Shown here piece after piece: positions 1 to 10,793 of a DNA stretch of 64,000 nt (positions are counted from its first letter, which is position 1; each line of letters begins with the position of its first letter). A program made the translations under genes and the position numbers. The stretch is from contig JAYESD010000003.1 of NCBI GenBank assembly GCA_036927565.1, forward strand, positions 191,901,999 through 191,965,998, written 5' to 3'. Under the pieces are notes generated by a model, which worked only from the letters and a program-made list of their open reading frames with translations, was not told the origin of the DNA and did no database searches. Source of the stretch: Tuctoria greenei (taxonomy: Eukaryota > Streptophyta > Magnoliopsida > Poales > Poaceae).

Positions 1-1665
1 AAGGTTGGAGCTTGATGCTCCGTCTTCTGCTCACTGGGGCCCCCAGGGTTTGATGGAGAGGGGGTCCATTCTACCACAAAATCTGCCAATGCTTGACTCT
101 TGACTGCTTGTCTTGAAATAAATTCAAGATCAAATTCAGCCAATTCCGCTGCCCACTTTGCAATATTCCCAGTTGAATTGGGATTATGCAAGATTGCTCG
201 TAGTGGGTAGGAGGTCACCACCGAGACTTTGTGAGCTTGGAAGTAATGTCGAAGCTTCCTGGAGGCAATAAGAACTGCATAGAGCAGCTTATGCACCTCT
301 AGGTATCGAGTCTTGGCATCATGTAATACTTCACTAATGAAGTACATCGGGCTTCCTCTCCACTGACCCGGACCCTCTCGGAAGGGTCCGGATTTTCTTC
401 AGGGACCTCCGGGTTCTGGTTGGAGGAACCCGGAGCTTCTTCAGAAGGGACCTGGACCCTTCCGGAGGGGTCTGGGTCTCCTGAAGTGACGTCTTGTGGA
501 TTTGAATCTGGGAGCTGGGACCCAGACTCACTTTCAAGAACCTCCGGACCCTCCCGAAGGGGTCTGGATTCCTGAGTATGTGGTAGTTCTGGTCTCTCCG
601 CAACCAGAACCATGCTAACAACTTCGTCAGTAGCTGAGATATAAAGCAATAAAGGCTCACCAGGGTTCGGAGCTACCAGAATTGGTAGGGTGGTGAGGAA
701 CTGTTTCAGCTCCTGGAATGCCTTTTCTGCCTCTTCGGACCATTGGAATGGTCCGGACTTCCTCAATAACTTGAAGAAGGGAAGTGCCCATTCCGCCAAT
801 CTTGAGATGAACCAGCTGAGGGCTGCTAGACATCCAGTTAATTTTTGGACGTCCTTGATGCGGGTTGGTGGCCGCATGTCTTCAATGGCCTTAATCTTCG
901 CCGGATTAGCTTCTATGCCCCGGTGACTTACCAGGAACCCAAGAAGTTTTCCGGAGCTAACCCCAAAGACACACTTGTCTGGGTTTAGCTTCATGCGGGT
1001 AGCCCGCAGCTTGTCAAAGACAGCCTGCAAGGTGTCAAGGAGTGCCTCCTTGTTCCTAACCTTGACCACGATGTCATCGACGTACACTTCCACTATGTCT
1101 CTAATAAGTTCTTCAAAAGTTTTGTATATAGCTCGTACAAAATTGAAGCCGCATTCTTGAGACCAAAGGGCATGGCTGTGTAACAATACAATCCATCTAC
1201 TATGATGAATGAAGTATGCTCTTCATCCTCCCTAGACATCCTGATTTGATGATATCCGGAATATGCATCTAGGAAACACAGTAATTCACACCCGGAGGTG
1301 GAATCCACTATCTGATCTATTCTAGGTAGTGGGAATGGATCTTTTGGACATGCCTTATTTAGTGTGGTGTAGTCGATGCACATCCGAAGCTTCCCGCCGG
1401 CCTTAGGTACAACGACTGGGTTTGCCAGCCATTTTGGATGGAATACTTCTCGGATGAATCCGGCTTCGAGCAACTTCTTCACTTCTTGTCGGATGAAGTT
1501 TTGTTGCTCTACAGATTGCTTCCGAGGCTTCTGATGCCCAGGCCGGGCATCGGGGTAGATCTTCAGATTGTGCTCAATCACTTCCCTGGGGATCCCAGGC
1601 ATTTGTGACGGTTGCCAAGCAAACACGTCGACGTTAGCCTGTAGGAAAGTGATGAGCGCGAGTTC
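1..1665 (-). pseudogene. Reverse transcriptase and first RNase H of Tat gypsy copy 1, frameshifted
   Basis: RT fingers and palm are clear: the CIDYTTLNKACPKDPFPLP block, then FLDAYSGYHQIRM, then MPFGLKNAAS, and the catalytic YVDDIVVK. One base is missing near 1145 compared with copy 2 (AATTTTG against AACTTTTG), which breaks the frame between MPFGLKNAAS and the YVDD box. The RNase H begins with LLLYISATDEVVSMVLVAERPE. It is then interrupted by the low-complexity insertion at 344-600, loses frame near 345, and continues in another frame through YFISEVLHDAKTRYLEVHKL to the window edge. The second RNase H and the integrase would lie to the left. Confidence 0.92.
344..600 (-). repeat. GC-rich minisatellite inserted in the RNase H domain (copy 1)
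   Basis: Several degenerate copies of a motif near GGACCCCTCCGGGAGGGTCC encode an acidic Pro/Ser/Glu-rich stretch with repeats of DPSGRV and SEEAP. They lie between the first RNase H strand and the YFISEVLHDAKTRY block. The repeat is partly palindromic. Copy 1 has lost about 40 bp of it relative to copy 2 at 61735-62010, which causes the local frameshift. Confidence 0.85.
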
Positions 1666-2163
1666 CTATTTGTCGTTCAATCCTCCCGATATACGGGTGG
1701 TTTGAGCGGCATCGGAACCAATTTGGACGACTTTGATGGGAATGTCGGTGTCGCCGCTTGGCTGCGCTTGAGGTGCAGAAGTCGAGCCTCGTTGGCGAAT
1801 GCTCGGTGGTTTTGGAGCTTGCTCCTGCCTGGAATCCTCCTCTTGTGCTGTGGTGAGTGCATGGAGTTCTTCCAGGGTAGTTACTCCGGCGGTGCGATCT
1901 CCGCGGATCCGGAGAACACCTACTGGCGTTGGCATCTTCAACACCAGATAGCCATAATGAGCAGCCGCCATGAATTTGTACAGGGCAGGTCTACCCAAGA
2001 TGGCATTGAAGGGTAAGTTGATTTGAGCGACGTTGAAGACCAACTTCTCGGTGCGATACTTCTCCCGTGTCCCGAAGGTAACAGGGAGAGTAATAGCTCC
2101 GAGCGGGGTGATGGCCCCCGGACCTACTCCAGAGAAAGGTCGAGAGGGGTGGAGATCCGAAGG
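1666..2163 (-). pseudogene. Protease/linker segment of Tat gypsy copy 1, ends at TAG shared with copy 2
   Basis: In the same frame as gag, it holds the second half of the retropepsin-like domain (AQINLPFNAILGRPALYKFM, then GYLVLKMPTP), followed by a polar linker. It ends at TAG 1666-1668, and the RT region follows in the same frame after this stop. The right-hand copy has TAG at the identical position, so this stop is older than the split of the two copies. Confidence 0.85.
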
Positions 2164-4083
2164 TCAGAGCTGAAGCTTAGTGAAAGCTTCGAAGCTGATG
2201 AGGTTAAGCCCTGAACCTCCGTCTACCATGACGTGGTGGAGCTGGATGTTGTTGATGGTAGGCGATACCATCAAGGGTAACTGTCCTGCTCCAACCATGC
2301 TCCAGGGACAATCCGAAGCATAAAAAGTGATGGCTGTGTCCATCCACTTTCGGTGAGGTTCTGGCCTGACTGTAGGGGCTACAGCGGCCATATCCCGACG
2401 CATAGTCTTGATGACGCGACGGGAGGTGATATCCCATGATCCACCAAAAATGGTGTTCATGGTCTTCCGACGCTCATTGTCAGAGACGTCAGAATCATCG
2501 TCGACGGAGGTGTAGACGGCCTTCAGGACCTTTTTGGGATCCTGGAACCCTAACTCCTCTTCAGCCGGAGCTTCGTCAACTTTTTGCTTTCCTTCCCTCT
2601 GTCGGAAAGGAGATTCTTCCCGGCGCTTGCTGTAGCGCTCGACAAGGTTTTGGACCTCCCGGCAGTCTTCCAAACTGTGGCTGCCCGTTTTATGAATGGG
2701 ACACCACACTTTGGGTTTGCCACCATCTTCAGAAGACAGTCGAGGTCGCTTCTCAGGGCGTGGCCCCCAGCCACCCGGAGCTGCAGCAGCTGCAACGTTG
2801 GATGTACCGGCCGACGGCTTCTTCTTGCTGTTGGTCTTCTTTTTCTTCTTGCCACTCCCAGAGGTAGCGGCTTCTTCTTTGGAGGGTTTCTTGTGATCCT
2901 CCGTGGCTGGTTTGGAGTGCATTTCACGGCCCTCCGCAGCTCGGGCACATTTGTCAGCCAAGCTGAAGAGTTCCGTGACACTGGTGATCTCCTTGATCGC
3001 CAGTTTCTCCAACATCTTCTTGTCCCGTACGCCCTGTCTAAATGCCACAATGACAGTGGCGCTAGAGATAGAAGGGATAGTGTTTCGTACCTGAGAGAAC
3101 CTCTGGATGAATGACTGCAAGGATTCTCCCCCTTTTTGCACGACCGCAAAAAGATCCAGTTCAGTGCCTGGCCGGGTGTATGAACTCCCGAAGTTGGCAG
3201 TGAACTGATGGCATAGCTCCTCCCAACTGTTGATAGAGTTGGGTGGAAGGCTCATAAACCAGGACCTGGTAGTCCCAATTAAGGCCACTGGAAAGTAATT
3301 GGCCATCACGGCCTCATTTCCTCCGGCTGCAAAGATTGCAGTGGAGTATATCTGAAGAAATTCGGCGGGATTGACAGTCCCGTCGAATTTTTCCGGCAGG
3401 TGAGGCCGGAACTTCTGTGGCCATCTAACCATGCGCAGATGCATGGCCAAGGCTGAACAGCCTCCTCCTACTCCTTCAGGAGTAGAAAGGTCCTGAGCTT
3501 CCCGTCTTTCACGGGCACGCTCAATATGGACTCAGCCGTCCTGCTGGCGGTATCGGCGATCAAGCTCCGCCCGGAGGTCGTGAGTCGAAAGCCTGGATAC
3601 TGTGTGAGTGCGTCGAGCCCCGGAGGGCAACGACGTCACTTGTTGTGACGCAGCACGTCTCCTGCTATTGGAGACATGCGGACCAAGTCTTCCAGACAAA
3701 GTCCACCGTTGCGACGGGGCTCTTCCTGAAGGAGGAGGACCCTGGTTGCTGAGGCGTTCGGCTGCTGCTGCAACCAAATGCTCCACATCAGCTCTCCACT
3801 GCTCCAGTGCATCCCGAGATGCATCCAGAGGTGGTGGGCGTTGGAGAAGAGCACGCGCTGCATGGAGTGTGTGTTCCAGGTTGTCATGATTTGCCGACGC
3901 AGTAAGCGACGCCGGTGCACCATCACGTTGTCCAGCACAATTTGCCAGAGGAGATGGTGGTGGTGGGAGTGTGACTCCTACTGGTGCTGAGGCTCCTGCT
4001 GGTGGCTGCCTGTTGGAGGGATTCCCCCCAACAGCCTGAGCGGCTGGTTGGCCGTTGGATGATCCAGCAGCAGAGTTCACCAT
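2164..4083 (-). pseudogene. gag polyprotein of Tat gypsy copy 1, two in-frame TGA stops
   Basis: The reading frame starts at MVNSAAGSSN just inside the PBS and runs in one frame to 2164. It contains a retrotransposon gag core (RPHLPEKFDGTVNPAEFLQ, then WFMSLPPNSINSWEELCHQF), a lysine-rich stretch, and a zinc-like segment (WCPIHKTGSHSLEDC). Near its end is the start of an aspartic protease (MVDGGSGLNLIS). TGA codons interrupt it at 3532-3534 and 2164-2166; copy 2 has CGA at both places, so both are C-to-T changes. The frame otherwise continues without a shift into the protease segment, so gag and protease were probably one polyprotein. Confidence 0.9.
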
Positions 4084-4100
4084 TCTCGAAATCTCAGGCG

Positions 4101-4118
4101 CCCCTACCTGGCGCGCCA
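4101..4118 (-). other. Primer binding site of Tat gypsy copy 1
   Basis: Directly inside the LTR the minus strand reads TGGCGCGCCAGGTAGGGG. TGG pairs with the CCA end of a tRNA, as in all LTR elements. The same 18 bases occur in copy 2 at 58206-58223. I did not identify the tRNA species. Confidence 0.75.
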
Positions 4119-4120
4119 AC

Positions 4121-4969
4121 TGTCGGTGGTTTGGAACCGGCAGATCTCGCTACACTACTAAAGTGATAAGGGAGTTTGATGTTCGGTGTGGGCGCGCAGA
4201 GATTCAAGAAGGTGAATAAGAATTGGCACAGGAGACACAAAAATTTACGTGGTTCGGGCCGCCTGAGCGTAATACCCTACTCCACGGGTGTGTTGGTGTT
4301 GTATTAGCAATATGGGCTTGTGATGAGCGTATGAGGCGCGTGTGTCTGTCCTCTAGTGTATTTCCGTGTATCGTCGGCCTATCCTTTTATAGTACAAGGG
4401 CATGCCGTTACAGGTTAGCCTGGCCCGACATGTGGCCCCGGTGGTTACTAGTATTGATACACGTTTAATTGCTCTTAATGATCCTGTAACAGGCTTTGAC
4501 AGCACCATTACTGGTGTTAAGATCGTCCGTTTAAGTGTCATTAATATGGTATTAATGACACTTAATCGGGTCTTGAAGTCCTTGGCTCTCCTTGGAAGTT
4601 CCGGAGCCGTTGCGGGGTCTTCCGGAGGTTAGAAGCTGAAGATCCGACGGTCGGACATGTGGCAGCTCCGGAGCTTGGTGTGGGAAACAGGTAGCTCCGG
4701 GACTGCCCGACACGTGTCAGGTCCGGAGCTTCTCTCGGTCAGGGGCTAAGTCCGGGGGTGCCATTTTGGTACATGGTCCGGAGCTTCCCCCTTGTGGGCG
4801 GTAGCTCCGGTTTGGTTGTACACGTGGCGACCTAGGGATTAACCATGTTGGAGAAGCGGGTCCAGTTATGTCTAACATGCGGGCCCCCGAGGGTCTTCAA
4901 ACCAAGTAGATGACTTTCTTTTGAGATCTTTGTAACCTCAGGGGGTGTACGGTTTCTAGGGTACCGACA
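4121..4969 (-). repeat. 5' LTR of Tat gypsy copy 1 (849 bp)
   Basis: On the minus strand it starts TGTCGGTACC and ends CCACCGACA, a perfect 6-bp terminal inverted repeat (TGTCGG/CCGACA). The PBS-like sequence follows two bases inside. A TATAAAA box lies at 4385-4391 (minus strand), the likely retrotransposon promoter. The matching LTR of copy 2 is 857 bp. The element's other LTR is outside the window, so the five flanking bases at 4970-4974 (GAGGG) cannot be tested as a target duplication. Confidence 0.93.
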
Positions 4970-7911
4970 GAGGGCGTGACCGTCTCTAGGAGGAGTGATG
5001 GTTCCATTGCATTCAAGGGTATGTTGAAGGGAAAGCTTTATCTTGTTGACTTCAACAAGGATAAAGCCGAACTCGACACATGCTTGATTGCAAAAACCAA
5101 CATGGGTTGGCTGTGGCATAGATGGCTAGCGCATGTTGGTATGAGGAAACTTCAAAAACTCCTCAAGGGCGATCACATCCGCGGTTTGAAGAATGTTGTT
5201 TTTGAGAAAGACAGACCTTGTAGCGCGTACCAAGCCGGGAAGCAAGTTGGAGCACATCATCCCGCAAAGAACGTCATGACTACAACAAGACCGCTCGAAC
5301 TACTTCACATGGACTTGTTTGGTCCAATTGATTACATAAGCATCGGCGGTAACAAATATGGTTTATTTATCATTGATGATTTTTCTCGCTTTACTTGGGT
5401 TTTCTTTTTGCATGATAAGTCAGAAACACAAGGAACACTCAAGTAGTTCTTCAAGCGAGCTCAAAACGAATTTTCATTGACAATCAAGAGTATTCGAAGC
5501 GACAATGGCACGGAATTCAAGAACACACAGGTGGAGGAGTACCTTGATGAAGAGGGCATCAAGCACGAATTTTCAGCGCCATACTCGCCACAACAAAACG
5601 GAGTTTCCGAAAGAAAGAACCGAACACTCATTGAGATGGCAAGGACAATGCTCGATGAGTACAAGACATCGGATCGATTTTGGGCAGAAGCGATTAACAC
5701 CGCTTGCCACGCCGCAAATCGACTTTATCTTCATCGACTACTCAAGAAGACTCCCTATGAGCTACTTACCGGTAACAAATTAAACATATCATATTTTCGA
5801 GTTTTCGGTTCTCCATGTTACATCCTGAACAAGAAGCCTAGGACTTCAAAGTTCGCTTCGAAGTCCGATGAAGGTTTCTTGCTTGGTTATGATTCGAACA
5901 CTTACGCCTATCGTGTTTTCAACAAGGCCTCTGGACTTGTTGAAGTAGCACGTGACGTAGTGTTCGATGAGACTAACGGCTCCCAAAAGGAGCAAGTTGA
6001 TCCATGTGAATTAGGTAAAGAAGAAGCTCCTTGTCAAGCATTGAAAATAATAGCTCTAGGCGAAGTTCGACCACAAGAGTCACCTTCACACGAACATGAG
6101 GAAAATGAACCACAAGAGGAGACCATCAATCAAGGGGGAGCTTCAACACAAGATCAACCAGAAGAGTACGAAGATGATCAACAAGTCAATGAAGGCAACC
6201 ACTTAGGGGGAGAAGCAGACAATCATGAAGACACAACTCCTCAAGTGTCACACCCAAGAGTACACCAAAGCGTCCAAAGGGATCACCCAATCGACAACAT
6301 TATCGGTGACATCCAAAAGGGAGTAACCACTAGATCTCGCATAGCTAACTTTTGTGAGCATTATTCGTTTGTATCCTTTTTGGAACCACACAGGATTGAG
6401 GATGCATTGAAGGATCCATACTGGGTGGTGGCAATGCAAGAAGAATTGAACAAATTCAAGCGGAATGAGGTGTGGGAACTTGTGGTAAGACCCAATGCAA
6501 ACATCATCGGCACCAAGTGGGTCTTCCACAACAAACAAGACGAACACGGAGTGGTGACAAGGAACAAGGCGCGACTTGTGGCCAAAGGGTACTCACAAGT
6601 CGAAGGTTTGGATTTCGATGAGACTTTTGCTGCAGTAGCTAGGCTTGAATCTATTAGAATATTACTTGCATATGCTACTCACCATGATTTCAAGCTGTAT
6701 CAAATGGACGTGAAAAGCACCTTCCTCAACGGACCGATCAAGGAAGAGGTGTACGTGGAGCAACCACCCAAGTTTGAAGACGAAGAGTTCCCCGACCACG
6801 TATTCAAATTGCGTAAGGCTCTCTACGGCCTCAAACAAGCTCCTAGAGCTTGGTATGAGTGTCTTAGAGATTTCTTAATTGAGAATGGTTTTCAAATTGG
6901 CAAAGTAGATTATACATTATTTACAAAGAATTTAGATAATGATCTTTTTATTTGTCAAATTTATGTTGACGATATAATCTTTGGGTCGACTAACCAATCT
7001 TTTTGTGAGGAATTTAGCGAAATCATGACAGACAGGTTTGAGATGTCGATGATGGCATGAAATACTTCTTGGGATTCCAAGCGCGGCAACAAAAGGAAGG
7101 AACGTTCATAAGCCAAACCAAGTACACGCAGGACATACTTAAGAAGTTTGGCATGGACAAGGCAAATCCCATAAAGACCCCCATGTCAACAAATGGCCAC
7201 TTGGATCTCAATGAAGATGGACCTAACGTCGACCAAAAGGTATATCGCTCCATGATTGGATCTCTACTCTATTTGTGTGCATCTAGGCCAAATATTATGT
7301 TGAGTGTATGTTTGTGTGCAAGATTTCAAGCCAACCCTAAGGAATGTCACTTGACAGCCATAAAAAGGATCTTGAGATATTTAGTTCATACACCCAACCT
7401 TGGTCTTTGGTACCCTAAAGGCTCAAAATTCAATCTCATTGGTTACTCCGATGCAGATTATGCCGGGTGCAAAGTAGATAGAAAAAGAACCTCCGGCACA
7501 TGCCAATTCCTAGGGAGATCCTTAGTTTCTTGGTCCTCTAAGAAACAAAATTCCATTGCCCTATCCACAGCCGAAGCGGAGTATGTTGCAGCTGGGAGTT
7601 GTTGTGCACAACTCCTCTGGATGCGACAAACTCTAAGGGATTACGGTTACAATATGAACTGTATTCCTTTCCTTTGTGACAATGAGAGTTCCATTAAAAT
7701 TGCCCACAATCCAGTTGAGTACTCTAGAACTAAACACATAGACATAAGACATCATTTCTTGAGAGACCATTCCATGAAAGGAGATATAACCATCTCACAT
7801 GTCAACACCCAAAAGCAATTGGCCGACATATTCACCAAGCCACTTGATGAAAAGCGTTTTTGCGAACTCCGAAATGAACTAAATATCCTTGATTCTCGGA
7901 GTGTGGCTTGA
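4970..7911 (+). pseudogene. pol of copia element 1: pre-integrase, integrase, RT, RNase H; one stop and one frameshift
   Basis: Domain order: GAG-pre-integrase with integrase zinc region (HRWLAHVGMRKL ... CSAYQAGKQ), DDE core (MDLFGPID ... SDNGTEFKN ... YSPQQNGVSERKN), RT (LVAKGYSQVEGLDFDETF, QMDVKSTFLNG, ALYGLKQAPRAWY, YVDDIIFGS), and RNase H (SDADYAG, STAEAEY, LCDNESS, TKHIDIRHH). A TAG at 5444-5446 breaks the integrase. A small deletion near 7050 shifts the frame just after FEMSMM, where other copias read GEL. The second cysteine of the zinc region is a tyrosine (CSAY instead of CSAC). The end of the gene is intact (LNILDSRSVA, stop at 7909). Confidence 0.95.
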
Positions 7912-8151
7912 AAGGTTGCATACCTGTATGAATTCTTCAAAAATGTTGATTGAATTGTGAAAATCATCTCTCTCAATTTTTCTCAAAAAACTATGTCAAT
8001 TACTAGATCTTGGTGAATTATGATCATTGTTTGATTGTTGTATGCTTACTGGTCAAATTCATCAAGATTAATTGATTTGTTTTGCCCCTCTATTCTCTAT
8101 TTATGAACCTTCAAATATATATGAATCGGCTATGTAAATTTCTCCTGATGA

Positions 8152-8306
8152 CCACGGACTAGTCTGTGGTTACCCGGACTAGTCCGCCCATGCAGACTAG
8201 TCCGCTGAGTGCCGGTTAGGCCGGACTAGTCCGATAGACCACGGACTAGTCCGATATAGCTCTCTGGATGAGTTCGGACTAGTCCGGTAACCTCCGGACT
8301 TGTCCG
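8152..8306. repeat. Sirevirus-type palindrome cluster 1 (CGGACTAGTCCG)
   Basis: The perfect decamer GGACTAGTCC occurs at 8177, 8223, 8243 and 8277, and near-copies at 8155, 8194 and 8297. Spacing is irregular, about 17-47 bp. Repeated short palindromes in non-coding parts are a described feature of plant Sireviruses; their role is unknown but has been suggested to be regulatory. Confidence 0.85.
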
Positions 8307-8702
8307 ATTTTTTGTTTCCATAACCCTAGCCGCCACCAAACCCTAATTCCTCTCATCCCCACTCTTCCTCATGCACTCTCTCTCTTGCGCTCGAGCTCCC
8401 AAGGCGATTCCTTGATCCCTCCATCAAAAAGGTGCGCATTTGGGCGGAAATCAAGCCTGACCTCGTGCGGATTGAAGCTAGCGGACTTGTCCGGGCTCCA
8501 ACTCCCTAATCCTCAAGCTTCAATCGATTCCTTCGGTAGTTTTCTCCCAAACCCTAGAAATCTTGTTTTTCTCGATTGTTCATCGAATAGCCTAGCATCT
8601 TTCACTAGATACATGCTTCTTTGATGTACTACGTGTATGATAGACTTGTTATGCATTAGGAATCAGCCTTTGTCCAGCCTGTTAGGTTTTTGAGGATGAA
8701 CA

Positions 8703-8780
8703 CCGGACTAGTCCGGTCCATGCACGGACAAGTCCGGTCCCCCGGACTAGTCCGTGCCTGTGCACCAGAAAAGTCCGATG
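8703..8780. repeat. Sirevirus-type palindrome cluster 2
   Basis: GGACTAGTCC occurs at 8705 and 8743, with variants ACGGACAAGTCCGG in between and AAAAGTCCGATG after. It lies about 30-100 bp upstream of the extra ORF and could act in its expression; that part is inference. Confidence 0.8.
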
Positions 8781-8815
8781 TTTCTGAACCTAAAACCTAA
8801 TTCCTAAATTCGTCA

Positions 8816-10476
8816 ATGCAATTCCTTGCTATCTTTTCATTCCTATGCCTTGTATTACTCATCATCTTTCTTGCAAATCATTCTCAGATCATGTCAAGCT
8901 CAAATGATGAAATCTTCGACTTCGAGGCCGAGATGGACCACGAGGTGGCACCTCGGACCTCGACGGGTCTTGGAAAGAAGCACCAAGAAAGACCTACCGA
9001 GCCAGCTCCATCCCCTCCACAAGTTCGGAGGAAAGTGCTAGCAAAGAAGGCGGCCTCCAAGGTGCCAGCTTCTAGGGCTACCGCCAGTGGTGGCCCTAGC
9101 TCGACAAGTGCCCGCAAAGCAAAGGGCAAGGGCAAAGGGATAGCGACGGGTCCAGTCGGGCCTTTGAAGCTGCATGCTCCCAGGGAAGGGGTCCGGGACC
9201 CTACTGAGGAGAAGTTCAATGGCAAGGGCTGTGACTCTGCCGCTAAATTCAGAAGCATTGACTGGTATGGCAGGCCGAAGCAAGCTGCAGATGGAAGGTT
9301 CTGGTGCAACTTCCATGCTGACTTCTACAAATTGGTATACTTGCCAATGAAGACACCGGTGGTGCGCAGTCAGTGGATTGACTGGGCACACCTTGAGAGG
9401 AAGAGGTGCTCATCTTTTGATGAAGTGATTGCAGCAGCTGAGAGACATGGCTTGAAGGACCTATTTTCCTTCAAGTACAACTGGAATGATGAAGTGGTGG
9501 CTCAATTCTATGCCACCTGCCACTTTGCAAGTGATGAGGAAGAAAGAGTGACTTGGATGACTCATGGATCCAAGTACACTATCTCTTATGAATAGTTTGC
9601 TAGGATGCTGCATCTTGACACCTCCAGCAATGATAATGTGGTCATCCACAATGTTAGTGTCATCGACAAGGAGAGGATGAAGTTTCTCTATGAGCCCAAT
9701 TCAAAGTTCATCCCTCCCTCCACAAAGAACATGAAGCCATTCTTTGTGGTGCTAAATCGAGTTTTGAGGAAGACCATTGCCCCTAAGGATGGGGATGCAG
9801 GGAGTGTACAAGGATACCTCCGGACCCTAATGAAGATCATAAGCAAGGACGAAAAGTTTGATGTGTTTGACTACATATGGAATGATATGGTCAACATCTC
9901 CAGCACCCCCAACAGTCATGTGGCTATGCTTCCTATCTCATGTTTATGATTGAGAAAGTCACAGGGATTGAGTTTGTGAAGGATGTGTAGCATACTCCCT
10001 TGAGTCCTCTGAAGCCTCAACCAGTGAATGTTCAGGCTGTTCCTTCGTCGGCCTCCAGTCCCGAGGCATCAGCAAGATCAAGTGAAGGTGCCAGAGCTGC
10101 CCCTACTTCTAGGGAAGCCCCTCAGAGAGGATCATCTAGTGGGATCCTCAAGTATCTGGCTGCCATATTCTCCTCCTGCAAGAAGGCCGAAGTGAAGGCC
10201 CACAAGCTCAACCAGAAGAGAAAGGAGGACATGAAGTACATAAAGGACAACGTGAAGCAAATCTGCCAAAAGCTGGAGATTGACTCCATTGGATCTCCAG
10301 TGATCTATGAGGACTCTGATCCAGACTACACTGAGCTCACGCCCTTGAACCCCTCTGAGCTTGCCTACTTTGGCATTGGGGGCTCGAGTGGCTCCGTCCC
10401 TCCTCCTTCTCCTCCTCGTCAAGCTGATGATGAAGAAGACGAAGACGACGACGAGAGGACCAACAGTGAAGAGTGA
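8816..10476 (+). pseudogene. Extra post-pol ORF of copia element 1 (Sirevirus 'envelope-like' position), one stop and one frameshift
   Basis: A coding frame follows pol. A start at 8816 gives a hydrophobic N-terminus (MQFLAIFSFLCLVLLIIFLA); a start at 8891 gives MSSSNDEIFDFEAEMDHE, which looks like the true protein start of a cytosolic form. Next come a basic Ala/Ser/Lys-rich stretch, a conserved-looking globular part (FRSIDWYGRPKQAADGRFWC ... WTHGSKY-like), an in-frame TAG at 9592-9594, and a frameshift near 9945. The last part (about 9960-10476) contains a lysine-rich coiled-coil-like helix and ends with an acidic Asp/Glu tail. Sireviruses carry an ORF of unknown function here, often called envelope-like. 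I see no fusion-protein motif, so function is unassigned. Confidence 0.75.
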
Positions 10477-10793
10477 AGACCCTAGGACCCTCCTCTCCTT
10501 CTTTTTGGTGTCTTGATGCCAAAGGGAGAGAGACTGAGGGGGAGTCTTATCTTTAGCTGTAGGATGCGAGGAGAGAGCTCTTTCTATCTATCTTTGTGAT
10601 TGTAATGGTTTAACTGTGTTTCTAAGATTAACTTTGGTTCTGTGATGCAATACTTACTTAATTTGAGAAGTTTTTTGTTAAAGTCTGTAACTTTGCTCCT
10701 GGAATGTCATATGTGCTTTGTTTTGGTTGATTAATGCAAATTATGTCACTCTCAATGTCTTAATGTACTTAGTTATGCATCCCACCATAAAGA
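10477..10793 (+). other. 3' untranslated region of copia element 1 with polypurine signature
   Basis: At 10511-10540 it carries TTGATGCCAAAGGGAGAG followed by GAGGGGGAG, matching the same signature in element 2 at 15300-15335. The rest is AT-rich and holds no gene. Confidence 0.8.

Larger units (their letters stand above)
1..4969 (-). mobile_element. Ty3/gypsy (Tat-type) retrotransposon copy 1, 3' part beyond window
   Basis: Read on the minus strand the order is LTR, primer binding site, gag, protease, RT and RNase H, so the element runs leftward off the window. The RT motif MCIDYTTLNKACPKDPFPLP and the closely related right-hand copy, which carries a second RNase H, place it in the Tat lineage. 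It was inserted in the copia element that resumes at 4970. A copy of the same family lies at 57347-64000 in the opposite orientation; the start of the LTRs differs at roughly one base in eight by eye. Stops and frameshifts make it non-autonomous. Confidence 0.93.
7912..8815 (+). other. Non-coding spacer between pol and the extra ORF, carrying palindromes
   Basis: No gene is visible. AT-rich sequence to about 8150 is followed by the first palindrome cluster, then a CT-rich leader. A second palindrome cluster lies at 8703-8780, just before the extra ORF. Confidence 0.7.

Noticed and set aside
8816..10476. A true viral envelope gene after pol of copia element 1
   Set aside because: No glycoprotein signature or second transmembrane segment can be seen; only the position and one optional hydrophobic start suggest it, so it is called an extra ORF.
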